Positions 18,703 through 27,538 of a DNA stretch of 64,000 nucleotides are shown here, piece by piece; the stretch's first letter is position 1; every line of letters starts with the position of its first letter. Origin of the DNA: Candidatus Poseidoniaceae archaeon (GTDB lineage: Archaea; Thermoplasmatota; Poseidoniia; Poseidoniales; Poseidoniaceae); contig JASLKG010000005.1 of NCBI GenBank assembly GCA_030747695.1, positions 88,599 to 152,598 on the forward strand, written 5' to 3'. Both the position numbers and the translations under genes were made by a program. The notes under the pieces are model-generated. The model saw only the letters and a program-made list of their open reading frames with translations. It was not told the origin of the DNA and ran no database searches.

Positions 18703-19842
18703 ATGCGAGTCATACCAGTTCTTCTTATGGTCGGCTTGCTTTTGCTACCCGGTTGTACTTATTTGGATGAATATACAGATGATTCTGAACTCGAGGATAT
18801 CGAAGAACCAGTTATTGAATTAAAACAAGGGTGTACCGATCCAGAAGCAAATAATTATGATGAAACCGCTGAAGAAGATGACGGTTCTTGCGAATATGAT
18901 GAGCCAGAACCAATTCTAGGATGTACCGATCCTGATGCAGAAAATTACAATGAAACAGCAGATCAGGACGATGGAACTTGCGAATATCTTGAAACAATTC
19001 CTTGTAATGGGTTAGTAATATTATGTCACCGAACATATGACCAGGTGACTTTCCCCGAAACTCATAATTCATTTTCAACACATGAAGACAATATCTATTA
19101 TCCTGCAAGTAATCATAAAACAGGATTTCAAGCACAATGGAATGCAGGTATGAGAGCATTCATGCTAGATACACATTATTTAACAAATACAGATTTAGAT
19201 TCATCATCGGTCCGATTTTGCCATGGAGATTCTAGTCGTGGAATTAGTCCTTGTACATATGGTGCTGTAGATCCATGGAATTGGCTGGGTAACTTGAAAT
19301 CGGAAATGGAAAGTGAAGAAAGAGATATAGTTACTTTACTAGTCGAAAATCATGTTGAACCTACACATTTGAAAGATTTATTTGATGACGTTGGATTAAC
19401 AGATTGGATGTACATACACCAAATGAATGAAGATTGGCCTACTTTAATTGAACTAATCAATGTAGACAAACGTTTAGTTGTATTTTGGGAACAATCCAGT
19501 AATCCATCATACCCCCAATTCCATGATTTTTTAACACATAGCTGGACTACAGATTATGCAGAAGAAAACAAAGAAGACATGGATTGTGAACCTTTGCGAG
19601 GAGATTCAAATCAAGTAGTATTTCATATGAATAATTGGTTAAGTGTCCAAAATGGTCAAGGGCTTTCAGATCCGAGTCGTTCTGCTGAGGCAAATGATGT
19701 AGATTTTTTAGTTGAAAGAGCGATTGAATGTATTGAATTATACAATAAGAGGCCTACATTTATCGCCGTTGATTGGTGGGAAGACGGTGATGTCGTAAAG
19801 GCTGCAAGATTGGTTAATGAGATGGAATTAGATACAGATTGA
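18703..19842 (+). CDS. Secreted lipoprotein with GCTDP repeats and PI-PLC-like domain
   Basis: The 379-residue protein has a signal peptide with lipobox LLLLPGC (residues about 10-16). Two copies of a Cys-containing repeat follow (GCTDPEANNYDETAEEDDG and GCTDPDAENYNETADQDDG, about residues 43-95), a module common in secreted proteins of marine bacteria. The remainder resembles the phosphatidylinositol-phospholipase C barrel: ETHNSFS with a candidate catalytic histidine near 120, GMRAFMLDTHYL, FCHGD, then TLLVENHV. It would act outside the cell on phosphoinositide-like or GPI-like lipids. ATG 18703 is chosen because it gives the signal peptide; the upstream extension does not. Enzyme family is likely, activity unproven. 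Confidence 0.78.
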   Translation: MRVIPVLLMVGLLLLPGCTYLDEYTDDSELEDIEEPVIELKQGCTDPEANNYDETAEEDDGSCEYDEPEPILGCTDPDAENYNETADQDDGTCEYLETIPCNGLVILCHRTYDQVTFPETHNSFSTHEDNIYYPASNHKTGFQAQWNAGMRAFMLDTHYLTNTDLDSSSVRFCHGDSSRGISPCTYGAVDPWNWLGNLKSEMESEERDIVTLLVENHVEPTHLKDLFDDVGLTDWMYIHQMNEDWPTLIELINVDKRLVVFWEQSSNPSYPQFHDFLTHSWTTDYAEENKEDMDCEPLRGDSNQVVFHMNNWLSVQNGQGLSDPSRSAEANDVDFLVERAIECIELYNKRPTFIAVDWWEDGDVVKAARLVNEMELDTD

Positions 19843-19847
19843 GGTCT

Positions 19848-20423
19848 TCAAGAAATATTGGATTCAATTATTGATCGAACCATAACTGAGGTTGGTTTTT
19901 TCGGCGGTTCACTGAATCCAAAGCATGCGTTTGTTTCAAAATTAGTCATATTATTCAGATCAATGCCGTTACATTTTGCGCTTGCGGTATGTATTTTTGC
20001 AATTCTGTTAATGCAATACCATTCTTTCAAATTGTTACTTGTAATGCCATATGTTTTTGTGCCAAAAAGGATTTTTGCAAAGAATAATTCAACAGTAGAG
20101 ATAAACCAACGCGGTCTTGAAAATGGAATGATTAATCCATAATTCCAATGCATTTCTATTTCTAAAGGACCTGCTTTAATTTGAATTCCTTTTGGCAATC
20201 GTTCAACAAAGATTTCAGTGATAATTACTTCTTCAAAATTATAGAGTGAAGAAACATAGTCAGCATTTTTTTTGGTTCCAGAAATAAGTATGCGTGTACC
20301 ATCAGGTTTTGCCCAAAGAACATTTGCAAATGGACCTAAAGGCGAACTATGCCAATCACCAATAACAAACCTGTCACCACTTTCGAATCCAGATGAGGAA
20401 ATGCGCCCCTCAAAAACATCCAT
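19848..20423 (-). CDS. Conserved-looking hypothetical protein, 191 aa
   Basis: I do not recognise this protein. From ATG 20423, which has AGAGGTG upstream, it encodes 191 residues with no signal peptide and one possible hydrophobic stretch near 113-133 (LIIPFSRPRWFISTVELFFAKI). The first 100 residues look like a small beta domain (GDRFVIGDWHSSPLGPFANVLWAKPDGTR). It lies immediately downstream of the 1659-residue surface protein on the same strand, 35 bases away, and converges on the lipoprotein gene. A role related to the surface protein is possible but unsupported. Confidence 0.7.
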   Translation of the reverse strand: MDVFEGRISSSGFESGDRFVIGDWHSSPLGPFANVLWAKPDGTRILISGTKKNADYVSSLYNFEEVIITEIFVERLPKGIQIKAGPLEIEMHWNYGLIIPFSRPRWFISTVELFFAKILFGTKTYGITSNNLKEWYCINRIAKIHTASAKCNGIDLNNMTNFETNACFGFSEPPKKPTSVMVRSIIESNIS

Positions 20424-20458
20424 GATAACACCTCTAATGAATATATGAAATTGAAAAA

Positions 20459-23400
20459 TCAATCATATTCGTCATCTTCATACTCATCATCATCATATTC
20501 GTCATCATCTTCCCATTCATCATCATAAAGGTCAGAATCATGATGAGATATAGCTGTACGATTTGCGGTGATTCCAACCACTGCAAGTATGGAAATAGTA
20601 AGTACAATGAATATGACAATCAAAGGCTGCTCACGGATGAAATCAAACCAACCCATGTTGGAGATGTAAACAATTTCAACACTGTGTTCAGCATAATTAT
20701 CATCATTGTTAACCTCAACAATCACATCATCTGGATCAACTTGGACACGAATTCGATTAACTCCTTCTTCTGCTTCCCATACTGCGTTAACAGGAATAAC
20801 TTCATCCTCGCCAATACTGTTCAAGGTAGCAGAATCAAATGGTACAAGATTATTGCCAGCATAAAATGATACTTTGAATTGACTTGTTGTAGCGCCACCT
20901 GCGTTGTACACATATGCAGTTATGACAACATCTTGACCTGGGGCAACATGGTCATCATCTAGAGATATAGTTTTGAATTTTAATTGAGGACCAATTCCTC
21001 CCATTTGGACCCATTGGCGTTCAAAATCTGTATCATCCGAAGCAATTTCTGGAATTGGACTTGCTTCAGAATTAGAAACCATAGGGAATTCATTACCAGC
21101 AGAATCATAACCAGTCAGATAGAAACCGATCCAATCACCAACACGAGGCACAATTTTACCTCCATCAGTCAAATCAACAGTACCAGTCCAAATGACGTTT
21201 TGACCATCTTGTTGCATACCAAGTATAGAATTGCCTGCTCCAAGGGTTAAGGTACGACTAGAATCTCTCATTACCCAATGTACTTTTTGTTGTGAACCAG
21301 TCATATCAGCATCTTCAGTTCCATGGAATTCCACTGGAACCTTGGTTAAGTCTGAAAGTTCTGAAATGTCAATGATATTCAATGGTAATGCCCTACTAAC
21401 CACTCTAGGAGCAGTATCGTCAATAATTACTCTAAGGGTTGTGGACACAGTTTGCCCAGTCATATCTTCTCCGCGTCCAGGAATGCCTGCTATTGATATT
21501 AGACATGTTCTAGTTGGGGAAGATTGAAGAGACTCTGCACTAGCAAGAGGAACTTCGATAGAATAGCCCCCATCATCTCCTAGGCTACCATCTGACCATA
21601 CTTTTTCACCATCAAATACTTCAACCTGAATAGCAGCATCTTCTGGTGCAGGTTGAGATGATCCTTCGTATACAACACGGCCTGTGAACTCCAAACGGTC
21701 ATCATTTCTAACTCTACTACCATCTGCGATTTGTCCAGTTCTTGGTTCGCTAATATCTTCAACAAGGAAAGAAGACGCATCGATTACCAAGTCGTTCTCT
21801 ACATAGAAAGTATGTTCAGCAATAATATGCCTTGTAGGGTGTTCTTCTCCGCGTTCTTTGTATTCAAGCGCAATATCACTAACTTCCTCATCAGGCCAAT
21901 TCCAATCGATGTCAAAATTGAAATCAATCAGAATAAGTGGCATTCCACTTTCATTAGTTGTCTGTATCATTTTCGAACTTGAATACAAATTGATAAATTC
22001 AGAATTAGAAGCAAAAATATCAGTAATTCCATAGTATGAAATTCGTTGCTGATCAACCTCAGAATCAGGTCCTTCAAAATCAAAAACCAAGTCAATATAT
22101 TCAAAATCAATTGCAGTATTAGCATCAATAAGTCCTAAAGATATTGACTGAGATGTACCAGCGAATATAGCACCCCCATCTTGATGATCCAGCCATTCTA
22201 ATCCAGTGAAAATCGCACTTGAATCCTTTCGAGTTCTAAATGTAGCGTCATCAGCATCAAAACCGGGACCAGTTTCATGCATGTAATCTTCATCATCAAT
22301 TATCAATTTGTGGTGTAATTGATTACCAGCCCTATCGCCGCCATCCCAATAATAAGATACACGTCCCATATTTGGATTTCTAGAATGGTCAATTGATGTT
22401 ATGAACCATTTTGAATCGGCTTCTGTATTATTTGTTACATTTTTCATAGCATATTCTGAAGGGTCGGCTTCACCATTTCTATTCAAATCGTGATCAGCTT
22501 CAACCCAATAGAACAGTTTGACAGTAGTCGGATCACCTACTGAATCTGAAACATGCAATCGAACTGATTGCTTTTCATCTGCAGCTTCATAAGCATCTTC
22601 AAGTGGATGAATAGACTTAATTTCTGGTGCGGTTGCATCAACCTTGTATGTTCGGGACCAATCCGAATTTGATGGAAGTACCTTTGATGCATCTCTTTCA
22701 TTATAGGTTTGAATCTCATATGTTAGACCTTCTTCTACATCAATTTCTGGTAAATCAATTGACACAAAGAAAGAACCATTTGTATTTGAAGTATCTCTCC
22801 AATTTGCATGAACAAAACCATTCTGTGCTACACGTACATCGAATGCACTATCTTTAGGAGCATCATTACTATCTGCAAACCACATAGCACCTTGGAAATG
22901 TATTGTTTCACCAGCAGCAACCCAAGAACCGTCTTCTACATCATTACTAGTAAATGCTCCATCATTATCTCTTACTTTTAGCCACCCAAGACCAAACGAA
23001 TTGTTTGCTCTCAATCCTTGTTCGCTGCTAAGTGATGCTGGTGAGTAACCATTAGTCCCAGAGTTATCTAGGCAATTAGTAGTAAAACGAACACTATTTT
23101 GATCTGGGAAGTTACTTTTTACATGGAACAACCAGTGAATTTCTAGTATCCCATTATTTTCATTGGACCAAGAAGATTGATCAATTTCAATCCAATCATC
23201 AGGATCATTAGGTGTTGGGAAAATATCACCTGCTTGCCATTCAAGTGTAGGGGCACTACTTGCGGGCTGAGCATTAAATGATAATGTTGCAGATTGGATG
23301 TAATTATTGGACCCGTCTCCTATTATATGTCGTGTAACTACTTCGTAAGGCTCTGCTCTTTCATGTAGAATTTCACCTTCCGGAATAGATATATCGAGAT

Positions 23401-25438
23401 TTACAGTATTGATAGTATATGTCACACTGAAACTTTGAAGAATTACTATCCCACTAGATTGTGAAGTGACAGCAATTGGGATCTCTATGTATCCACTACC
23501 AGTACCAGGTATTAAGTCATTGAATTCTTGAACAATGCGATTATTGTTTGCTGTAGTTGAACCTAACAAAACACCAGCAGTAGTCCACTCATTAATTCCA
23601 TCTGCTCCAACATCAATGCCTACTTGTTCCGGCGCATCAGTGTGTAATTCAAAAGCAATATCATGTAGTATAGGAGTATTTTGTCCATTCCCATTCAATC
23701 TTATGTAAATATACATTGTACCACTTGTCATTGTTATGGATTTTGAGTCACCAGAATAGCTGAAATAACTGTTACCTCCTGCCTGCAACTCAATTTGCAC
23801 ACTAGTTCCTGTGGGTGTAGTTGAATTCCACCATGCTGTTACAGCAACAGGTGCATTTCCACTGTAATAGTTGTATAATCTGAAGTATCCACTAGTTTGG
23901 TATGTAGTTGAGTATGTTAGTGTGACGAAATCTAATATTGGTGTTTCAGAAGTTGTTCCATTAAGGTAAGCTTTCCAAATTAAGGAAGAACCAGGGGTTG
24001 CAAAGGTCAGGTTTTGCCCAGCATATCCAGTTTTCCAAGTATTGCCCCCATCAATACTAATCTCAATATCGATACTTGTATTTAGAGGGATATAGCCCAC
24101 AACTGCAGATAACTGCAATGAACTAATGGTCTTAGTTAGAGATGTAGTTGTACTTGTTACAATAGATGAAGAACTTGTAGGAGTACGTAAATCAAATGGT
24201 GAACCTTTGCCTTCAGTTTGCATTTTATTCGTTTGTCCAGAACAGTATGAATAGTAGTGACAATGGTATCCAATTTCCATTTCATTAATCTGATCCATTC
24301 CGTAATGGCTACCACTTTGTAGAGTTTCTTTACCCATATGTTCAACAAATATTCCATTCATAGTGAAATGATTGTGATATCCTCGTGAACTATAATATTC
24401 ATTTGTAAGTATCTTAGGAAAGTCAACAATCAAGCCCGCTGCTTGTGTACTAGAATCTCCTAATTCATTCCTAGTTCCTAGTAACCAAGTACCATTTATC
24501 GATGTGGGAGATGAAGGGTCAACTTCATACAAATGCCTGTTGTAATTAGGGAAACTAGGTTCATACATCAACATGAAAAGACGACCAGTGTCTTCATCGA
24601 CATCAACTCCTACAGGGTAATAACTGCTAACGGCCCAAGTATTTTGACAAGTCCAAGAATTAGCGGTTATAGTCCATTTGACCAGTATTCTGTAAGAATA
24701 TGAAACAGTCCATGCAACTCCATTTCCATCACTTGTGCCATCATATGCCGAATAAAGCAGTTGAGTGTTAGAATATGAACAACCACCTGCATTTTGATTA
24801 GCAGTTCCAATATATTGGCCAGTACTTGAGTTATATCTCTTGATAGTAGGAGTTGTATAAAGCGAAGAAGAAGTATAACTCATTATATGAAGCTCATCTT
24901 TATGTGTAACAACAAATCCTCGGTAATTAGAATTGGAACCAGTAATACTCAGAGTGTCCTTTACAGAAGAGCCCAAGAAACCTTGATCACCATTGGCAGC
25001 AAATCCTCCAGTTCTATTCCAATGACCATTAGTACTAATTTCATTCACTTTTTGAAGAGTTGAAATTTGATCCGTTGGATTACCAATCAACTTCACTTCA
25101 TCATTTTCAACATGAACTGAAGTTCTGTATCCGCTAGAAAATCCAGTTGGTTGACCTTTCCATGATCCTACTCCTTCTCCTCCAAAATCAGAATTATTTG
25201 TGAAATTAGAATAGACAGTGTTTGAAGGCTCACCCTTTACATTAAATGAGGCTTGAGAAACCGATGCACCATAAGGGAAAGTAAGGTTTCCGGCATGACC
25301 ACTTCCGATTCCAGTAAATGTGTGGGTGTAAGACGTTGAACCATCTTCAAACTGGGTCTCAGTGACATCTGCAATAGCAAAAGGCGACATTGATGAAATC
25401 ACAAATATCGTAGTAAGAATAATTGCTGCTCGCATCAT
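20459..25438 (-). CDS. Giant surface protein, 1659 aa, with CARDB-like domain and C-terminal anchor
   Basis: A signal peptide (residues 1-23) opens the protein; the body is Ser/Thr/Asn-rich and made of repeated beta domains with many N-glycosylation sequons. Near the end is a CARDB-like adhesion domain (about 1480-1595: QDVVITAYVYNAGGATTSQF then VNNDDNYAEHSVEI). One transmembrane helix (about 1602-1627) and a very acidic cytoplasmic tail of Asp/Glu/Tyr (about 1635-1659) finish it. It is probably a cell-surface adhesin or S-layer-like protein. Start ATG has GGAG upstream and is followed by a second ATG. A GC hairpin lies 20 bases upstream. No enzyme motif was seen. Confidence 0.9.
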   Translation of the reverse strand: MMRAAIILTTIFVISSMSPFAIADVTETQFEDGSTSYTHTFTGIGSGHAGNLTFPYGASVSQASFNVKGEPSNTVYSNFTNNSDFGGEGVGSWKGQPTGFSSGYRTSVHVENDEVKLIGNPTDQISTLQKVNEISTNGHWNRTGGFAANGDQGFLGSSVKDTLSITGSNSNYRGFVVTHKDELHIMSYTSSSLYTTPTIKRYNSSTGQYIGTANQNAGGCSYSNTQLLYSAYDGTSDGNGVAWTVSYSYRILVKWTITANSWTCQNTWAVSSYYPVGVDVDEDTGRLFMLMYEPSFPNYNRHLYEVDPSSPTSINGTWLLGTRNELGDSSTQAAGLIVDFPKILTNEYYSSRGYHNHFTMNGIFVEHMGKETLQSGSHYGMDQINEMEIGYHCHYYSYCSGQTNKMQTEGKGSPFDLRTPTSSSSIVTSTTTSLTKTISSLQLSAVVGYIPLNTSIDIEISIDGGNTWKTGYAGQNLTFATPGSSLIWKAYLNGTTSETPILDFVTLTYSTTYQTSGYFRLYNYYSGNAPVAVTAWWNSTTPTGTSVQIELQAGGNSYFSYSGDSKSITMTSGTMYIYIRLNGNGQNTPILHDIAFELHTDAPEQVGIDVGADGINEWTTAGVLLGSTTANNNRIVQEFNDLIPGTGSGYIEIPIAVTSQSSGIVILQSFSVTYTINTVNLDISIPEGEILHERAEPYEVVTRHIIGDGSNNYIQSATLSFNAQPASSAPTLEWQAGDIFPTPNDPDDWIEIDQSSWSNENNGILEIHWLFHVKSNFPDQNSVRFTTNCLDNSGTNGYSPASLSSEQGLRANNSFGLGWLKVRDNDGAFTSNDVEDGSWVAAGETIHFQGAMWFADSNDAPKDSAFDVRVAQNGFVHANWRDTSNTNGSFFVSIDLPEIDVEEGLTYEIQTYNERDASKVLPSNSDWSRTYKVDATAPEIKSIHPLEDAYEAADEKQSVRLHVSDSVGDPTTVKLFYWVEADHDLNRNGEADPSEYAMKNVTNNTEADSKWFITSIDHSRNPNMGRVSYYWDGGDRAGNQLHHKLIIDDEDYMHETGPGFDADDATFRTRKDSSAIFTGLEWLDHQDGGAIFAGTSQSISLGLIDANTAIDFEYIDLVFDFEGPDSEVDQQRISYYGITDIFASNSEFINLYSSSKMIQTTNESGMPLILIDFNFDIDWNWPDEEVSDIALEYKERGEEHPTRHIIAEHTFYVENDLVIDASSFLVEDISEPRTGQIADGSRVRNDDRLEFTGRVVYEGSSQPAPEDAAIQVEVFDGEKVWSDGSLGDDGGYSIEVPLASAESLQSSPTRTCLISIAGIPGRGEDMTGQTVSTTLRVIIDDTAPRVVSRALPLNIIDISELSDLTKVPVEFHGTEDADMTGSQQKVHWVMRDSSRTLTLGAGNSILGMQQDGQNVIWTGTVDLTDGGKIVPRVGDWIGFYLTGYDSAGNEFPMVSNSEASPIPEIASDDTDFERQWVQMGGIGPQLKFKTISLDDDHVAPGQDVVITAYVYNAGGATTSQFKVSFYAGNNLVPFDSATLNSIGEDEVIPVNAVWEAEEGVNRIRVQVDPDDVIVEVNNDDNYAEHSVEIVYISNMGWFDFIREQPLIVIFIVLTISILAVVGITANRTAISHHDSDLYDDEWEDDDEYDDDEYEDDEYD

Positions 25439-25458
25439 TTCAACTCCCTATTACCGCA

Positions 25459-25475
25459 GTGGGCCTTCGGCCCAC
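25459..25475. repeat. GC hairpin upstream of the giant surface protein gene
   Basis: GTGGGCC-TTC-GGCCCAC is a perfect 7-bp stem ending 20 bases before the start codon (minus strand). It resembles the GTA-loop family but the loop reads GAA in gene sense. Confidence 0.6.
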
Positions 25476-25584
25476 GCGTCACCATAACATTTGAACAATT
25501 GCCCGTCAGGTCTATTTCAATTAATCAGCAAATCCTAGGAAAATTCGTATATGGGAATCATTACTGGGGGGTAAGGTGACACAT

Positions 25585-25956
25585 ATGGGATGGTGGGAAA
25601 ATCAGCACGGGAATCAGTTAAGAATTGCAGCCACAGCGACTTTTGCTTCAGTTGTATTAGTAATTTTGTCAGCATTGCAATTGTTAATATTGCAAGACTT
25701 TGAAGGCTATGAAGGATATACTCAATATGCTATAGTATTGATTGTGGTTGGTGTTATTGGGCTTTCTTTTGCAGCACCACAATTTGCCAATTTGAATGCG
25801 CGTGCAAACACAATAAAATCGATAATGGAATTGAACTCTGCTTCTGAACTCCGTAAACATAGAGCAGATGGCGACGAAGCAGCCCGAATACTTGGCGGAG
25901 GCCACGAAGAGACTTGGAACTCTTTCTTAGTAGAGAAGGGTTTGAAGAAGCGTTAG
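25585..25956 (+). CDS. Small membrane protein, two helices, unknown function
   Basis: The 123-residue protein has two transmembrane helices (about residues 13-35 and 48-68) and a charged C-terminal tail of about 50 residues. No family is recognised. ATG 25585 follows AAGGTGA and is preferred to an in-frame GTG at 25576. It lies 15 bases before the signal peptidase gene on the same strand and is probably cotranscribed with it. It could be an accessory of protein export, judged by position only. Confidence 0.75.
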   Translation: MGWWENQHGNQLRIAATATFASVVLVILSALQLLILQDFEGYEGYTQYAIVLIVVGVIGLSFAAPQFANLNARANTIKSIMELNSASELRKHRADGDEAARILGGGHEETWNSFLVEKGLKKR

Positions 25957-25971
25957 TGTTTGGGATGAATT

Positions 25972-26940
25972 ATGAGCGAGTCTAATCCATTAAGAGTACT
26001 CGCACGAGAATTATTCCTAGCAATAGGGATGATTTCTCTGATAGTCATTGCGATGTGGGCCCATACTGGTTCAATGCCACCTCTAGTGGTGGTAGAATCT
26101 AATTCAATGCAACATGATTCCGATGGTGAAATTGGAACAATAGATGCAGGGGATTTGGTATTAGTTCATTCCCCTGAGAAAAGAAACATAGTTACCTTTG
26201 CTGAGGCTACTGACCCAAATAATCCTAATTTTGGGCATGAAAAACTTGGTATGCCAGGGGATGTTATTGTTTACAAAAGAAATGGTGAAGATTCTAGCAC
26301 TCCTATAATTCATAGAGCTATTTTCAAAGTGAATATTGCCCGTACAACTTCACAAATTGATGGCAATTGTAATTCAGGTGTTGAATATCAAGATCAGTGT
26401 ATATTGTCATGGAGCGTACCAGGAACTAGCCAAATTGATGTGGAAAATATTACTGTAAATTTTGATGGGGTAGATGCGCCTGGAGATTATAATTGCAAGA
26501 TTGAAGTAATGGGACATGGAGATGTAAAATTCAGAATCGAAAATTGGAAACCATCACAACCGGGTTATGTTACATTAGGGGATAATAATCTATGTTCTGA
26601 TGATCAAGGAGTTGCTAAAGAATCAAGTGGTATTTCTTCAAATTCAGGTGGATTGGTAAAGCCAGTGTTAGACGAGTGGGTAATTGGAATTTCAGGATCA
26701 GAAATACCTTGGTTAGGATCAGTGAAATTGTTAGTGAGCGGAGGTAGTTCACCCGGGATTAGCAATGTCCCAGGGCATTCAATCATGAAGTTAGTTGCAG
26801 TAATAGTTTTGGTATTGTTAATTCCAATGATATGGGAGCCTATTGTAAAAAGATTATTATCAAACTCCCCTGAAATGGAGCAAGCAGAACATGAAGAAGC
26901 GATTGCAACAGTTGTGTCTACAATTACTGAAGAAGAGTAA
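25972..26940 (+). CDS. Signal peptidase I, archaeal/Sec11 type (S26B)
   Basis: The 322-residue membrane protein has an N-terminal helix (about 13-32) followed by the catalytic-serine motif VVVESNSMQ (serine near 45), a GDLVLVHSPE strand, IIHRAIFK with the conserved histidine near 114, and LGDNNLCSDDQ near 202. This serine-histidine-aspartate arrangement is that of archaeal Sec11-like signal peptidases, which cleave signal peptides outside the membrane. A second helix lies near 267-288 (LVAVIVLVLLIPMIWEPIV). It is longer than typical archaeal enzymes because of an insert of about 60 residues between the His and Asp motifs. Confidence 0.87.
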   Translation: MSESNPLRVLARELFLAIGMISLIVIAMWAHTGSMPPLVVVESNSMQHDSDGEIGTIDAGDLVLVHSPEKRNIVTFAEATDPNNPNFGHEKLGMPGDVIVYKRNGEDSSTPIIHRAIFKVNIARTTSQIDGNCNSGVEYQDQCILSWSVPGTSQIDVENITVNFDGVDAPGDYNCKIEVMGHGDVKFRIENWKPSQPGYVTLGDNNLCSDDQGVAKESSGISSNSGGLVKPVLDEWVIGISGSEIPWLGSVKLLVSGGSSPGISNVPGHSIMKLVAVIVLVLLIPMIWEPIVKRLLSNSPEMEQAEHEEAIATVVSTITEEE

Positions 26941-27465
26941 TCAGTCATTAATGCCAGCGAGTCTGCTATCGATTTTGTTTAATTTAGAATCAATTTGATT
27001 TATTGTATCTTTTATTTCAGAAAGTTCGGCTTGTTCTAGCATTCTTTCAGCAACATCTCTAGATCTTTTCAAGTCAGCAATTCTTCTTCGCTTATCACGT
27101 GGTTTAGAATCATCACCACGCATATCTAGTAACCATTCTTCTAATAGCGCACTAGCCCATTCAGGTGCACGAACTCTAGGAGAAAGAATAATTTCTTTCG
27201 TGCGATGTTTAAAGCGGACCATACCATCACTTAATCTTCTAGTTTGAATAGAACCAGGTTGCCAATTATCAAGTGAAATAACCATTGTAGTTTCTTCAAA
27301 TAAAGTATTTTCATCCCAAGATAAATCTGCGATTACAACTTCTTTGTTTAAGCGTAGCAAAACCTGCACGACGTCTTCATCATCGGCCCATATTGAAAGA
27401 TCAATCGGGCTTTGACCAAAAGCATCTTCACACCATATTCTGATTTGGCGTTCCGCTGTGTCCAT
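26941..27465 (-). CDS. Hypothetical protein with C-terminal coiled coil
   Basis: I do not recognise this 174-residue protein. The first 120 residues form a small mixed domain rich in Trp and acidic residues (SIWADDEDVVQVLLRLN), without a signal peptide or membrane helix. Residues about 125-172 are a strongly charged coiled coil (RRRIADLKRSRDVAERMLEQ and onward). The stop codon abuts the convergent signal peptidase stop. It is divergent from the site-2 protease gene. The gene-like codon usage and the clean fit between neighbours support it as real. Confidence 0.72.
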   Translation of the reverse strand: MDTAERQIRIWCEDAFGQSPIDLSIWADDEDVVQVLLRLNKEVVIADLSWDENTLFEETTMVISLDNWQPGSIQTRRLSDGMVRFKHRTKEIILSPRVRAPEWASALLEEWLLDMRGDDSKPRDKRRRIADLKRSRDVAERMLEQAELSEIKDTINQIDSKLNKIDSRLAGIND

Positions 27466-27538
27466 GTTGCTGCGAGAAGGCTAACCCTCAAGAACTCACC
27501 GTGGAGGGTTTGAAGAATAAGAGCGAAGACGCCTATAC

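Noticed and set aside
18831-18990. Repeated sequence that might be a CRISPR-like or tandem DNA repeat
   Set aside because: It is the protein-level GCTDP repeat of the lipoprotein, with only two diverged copies.
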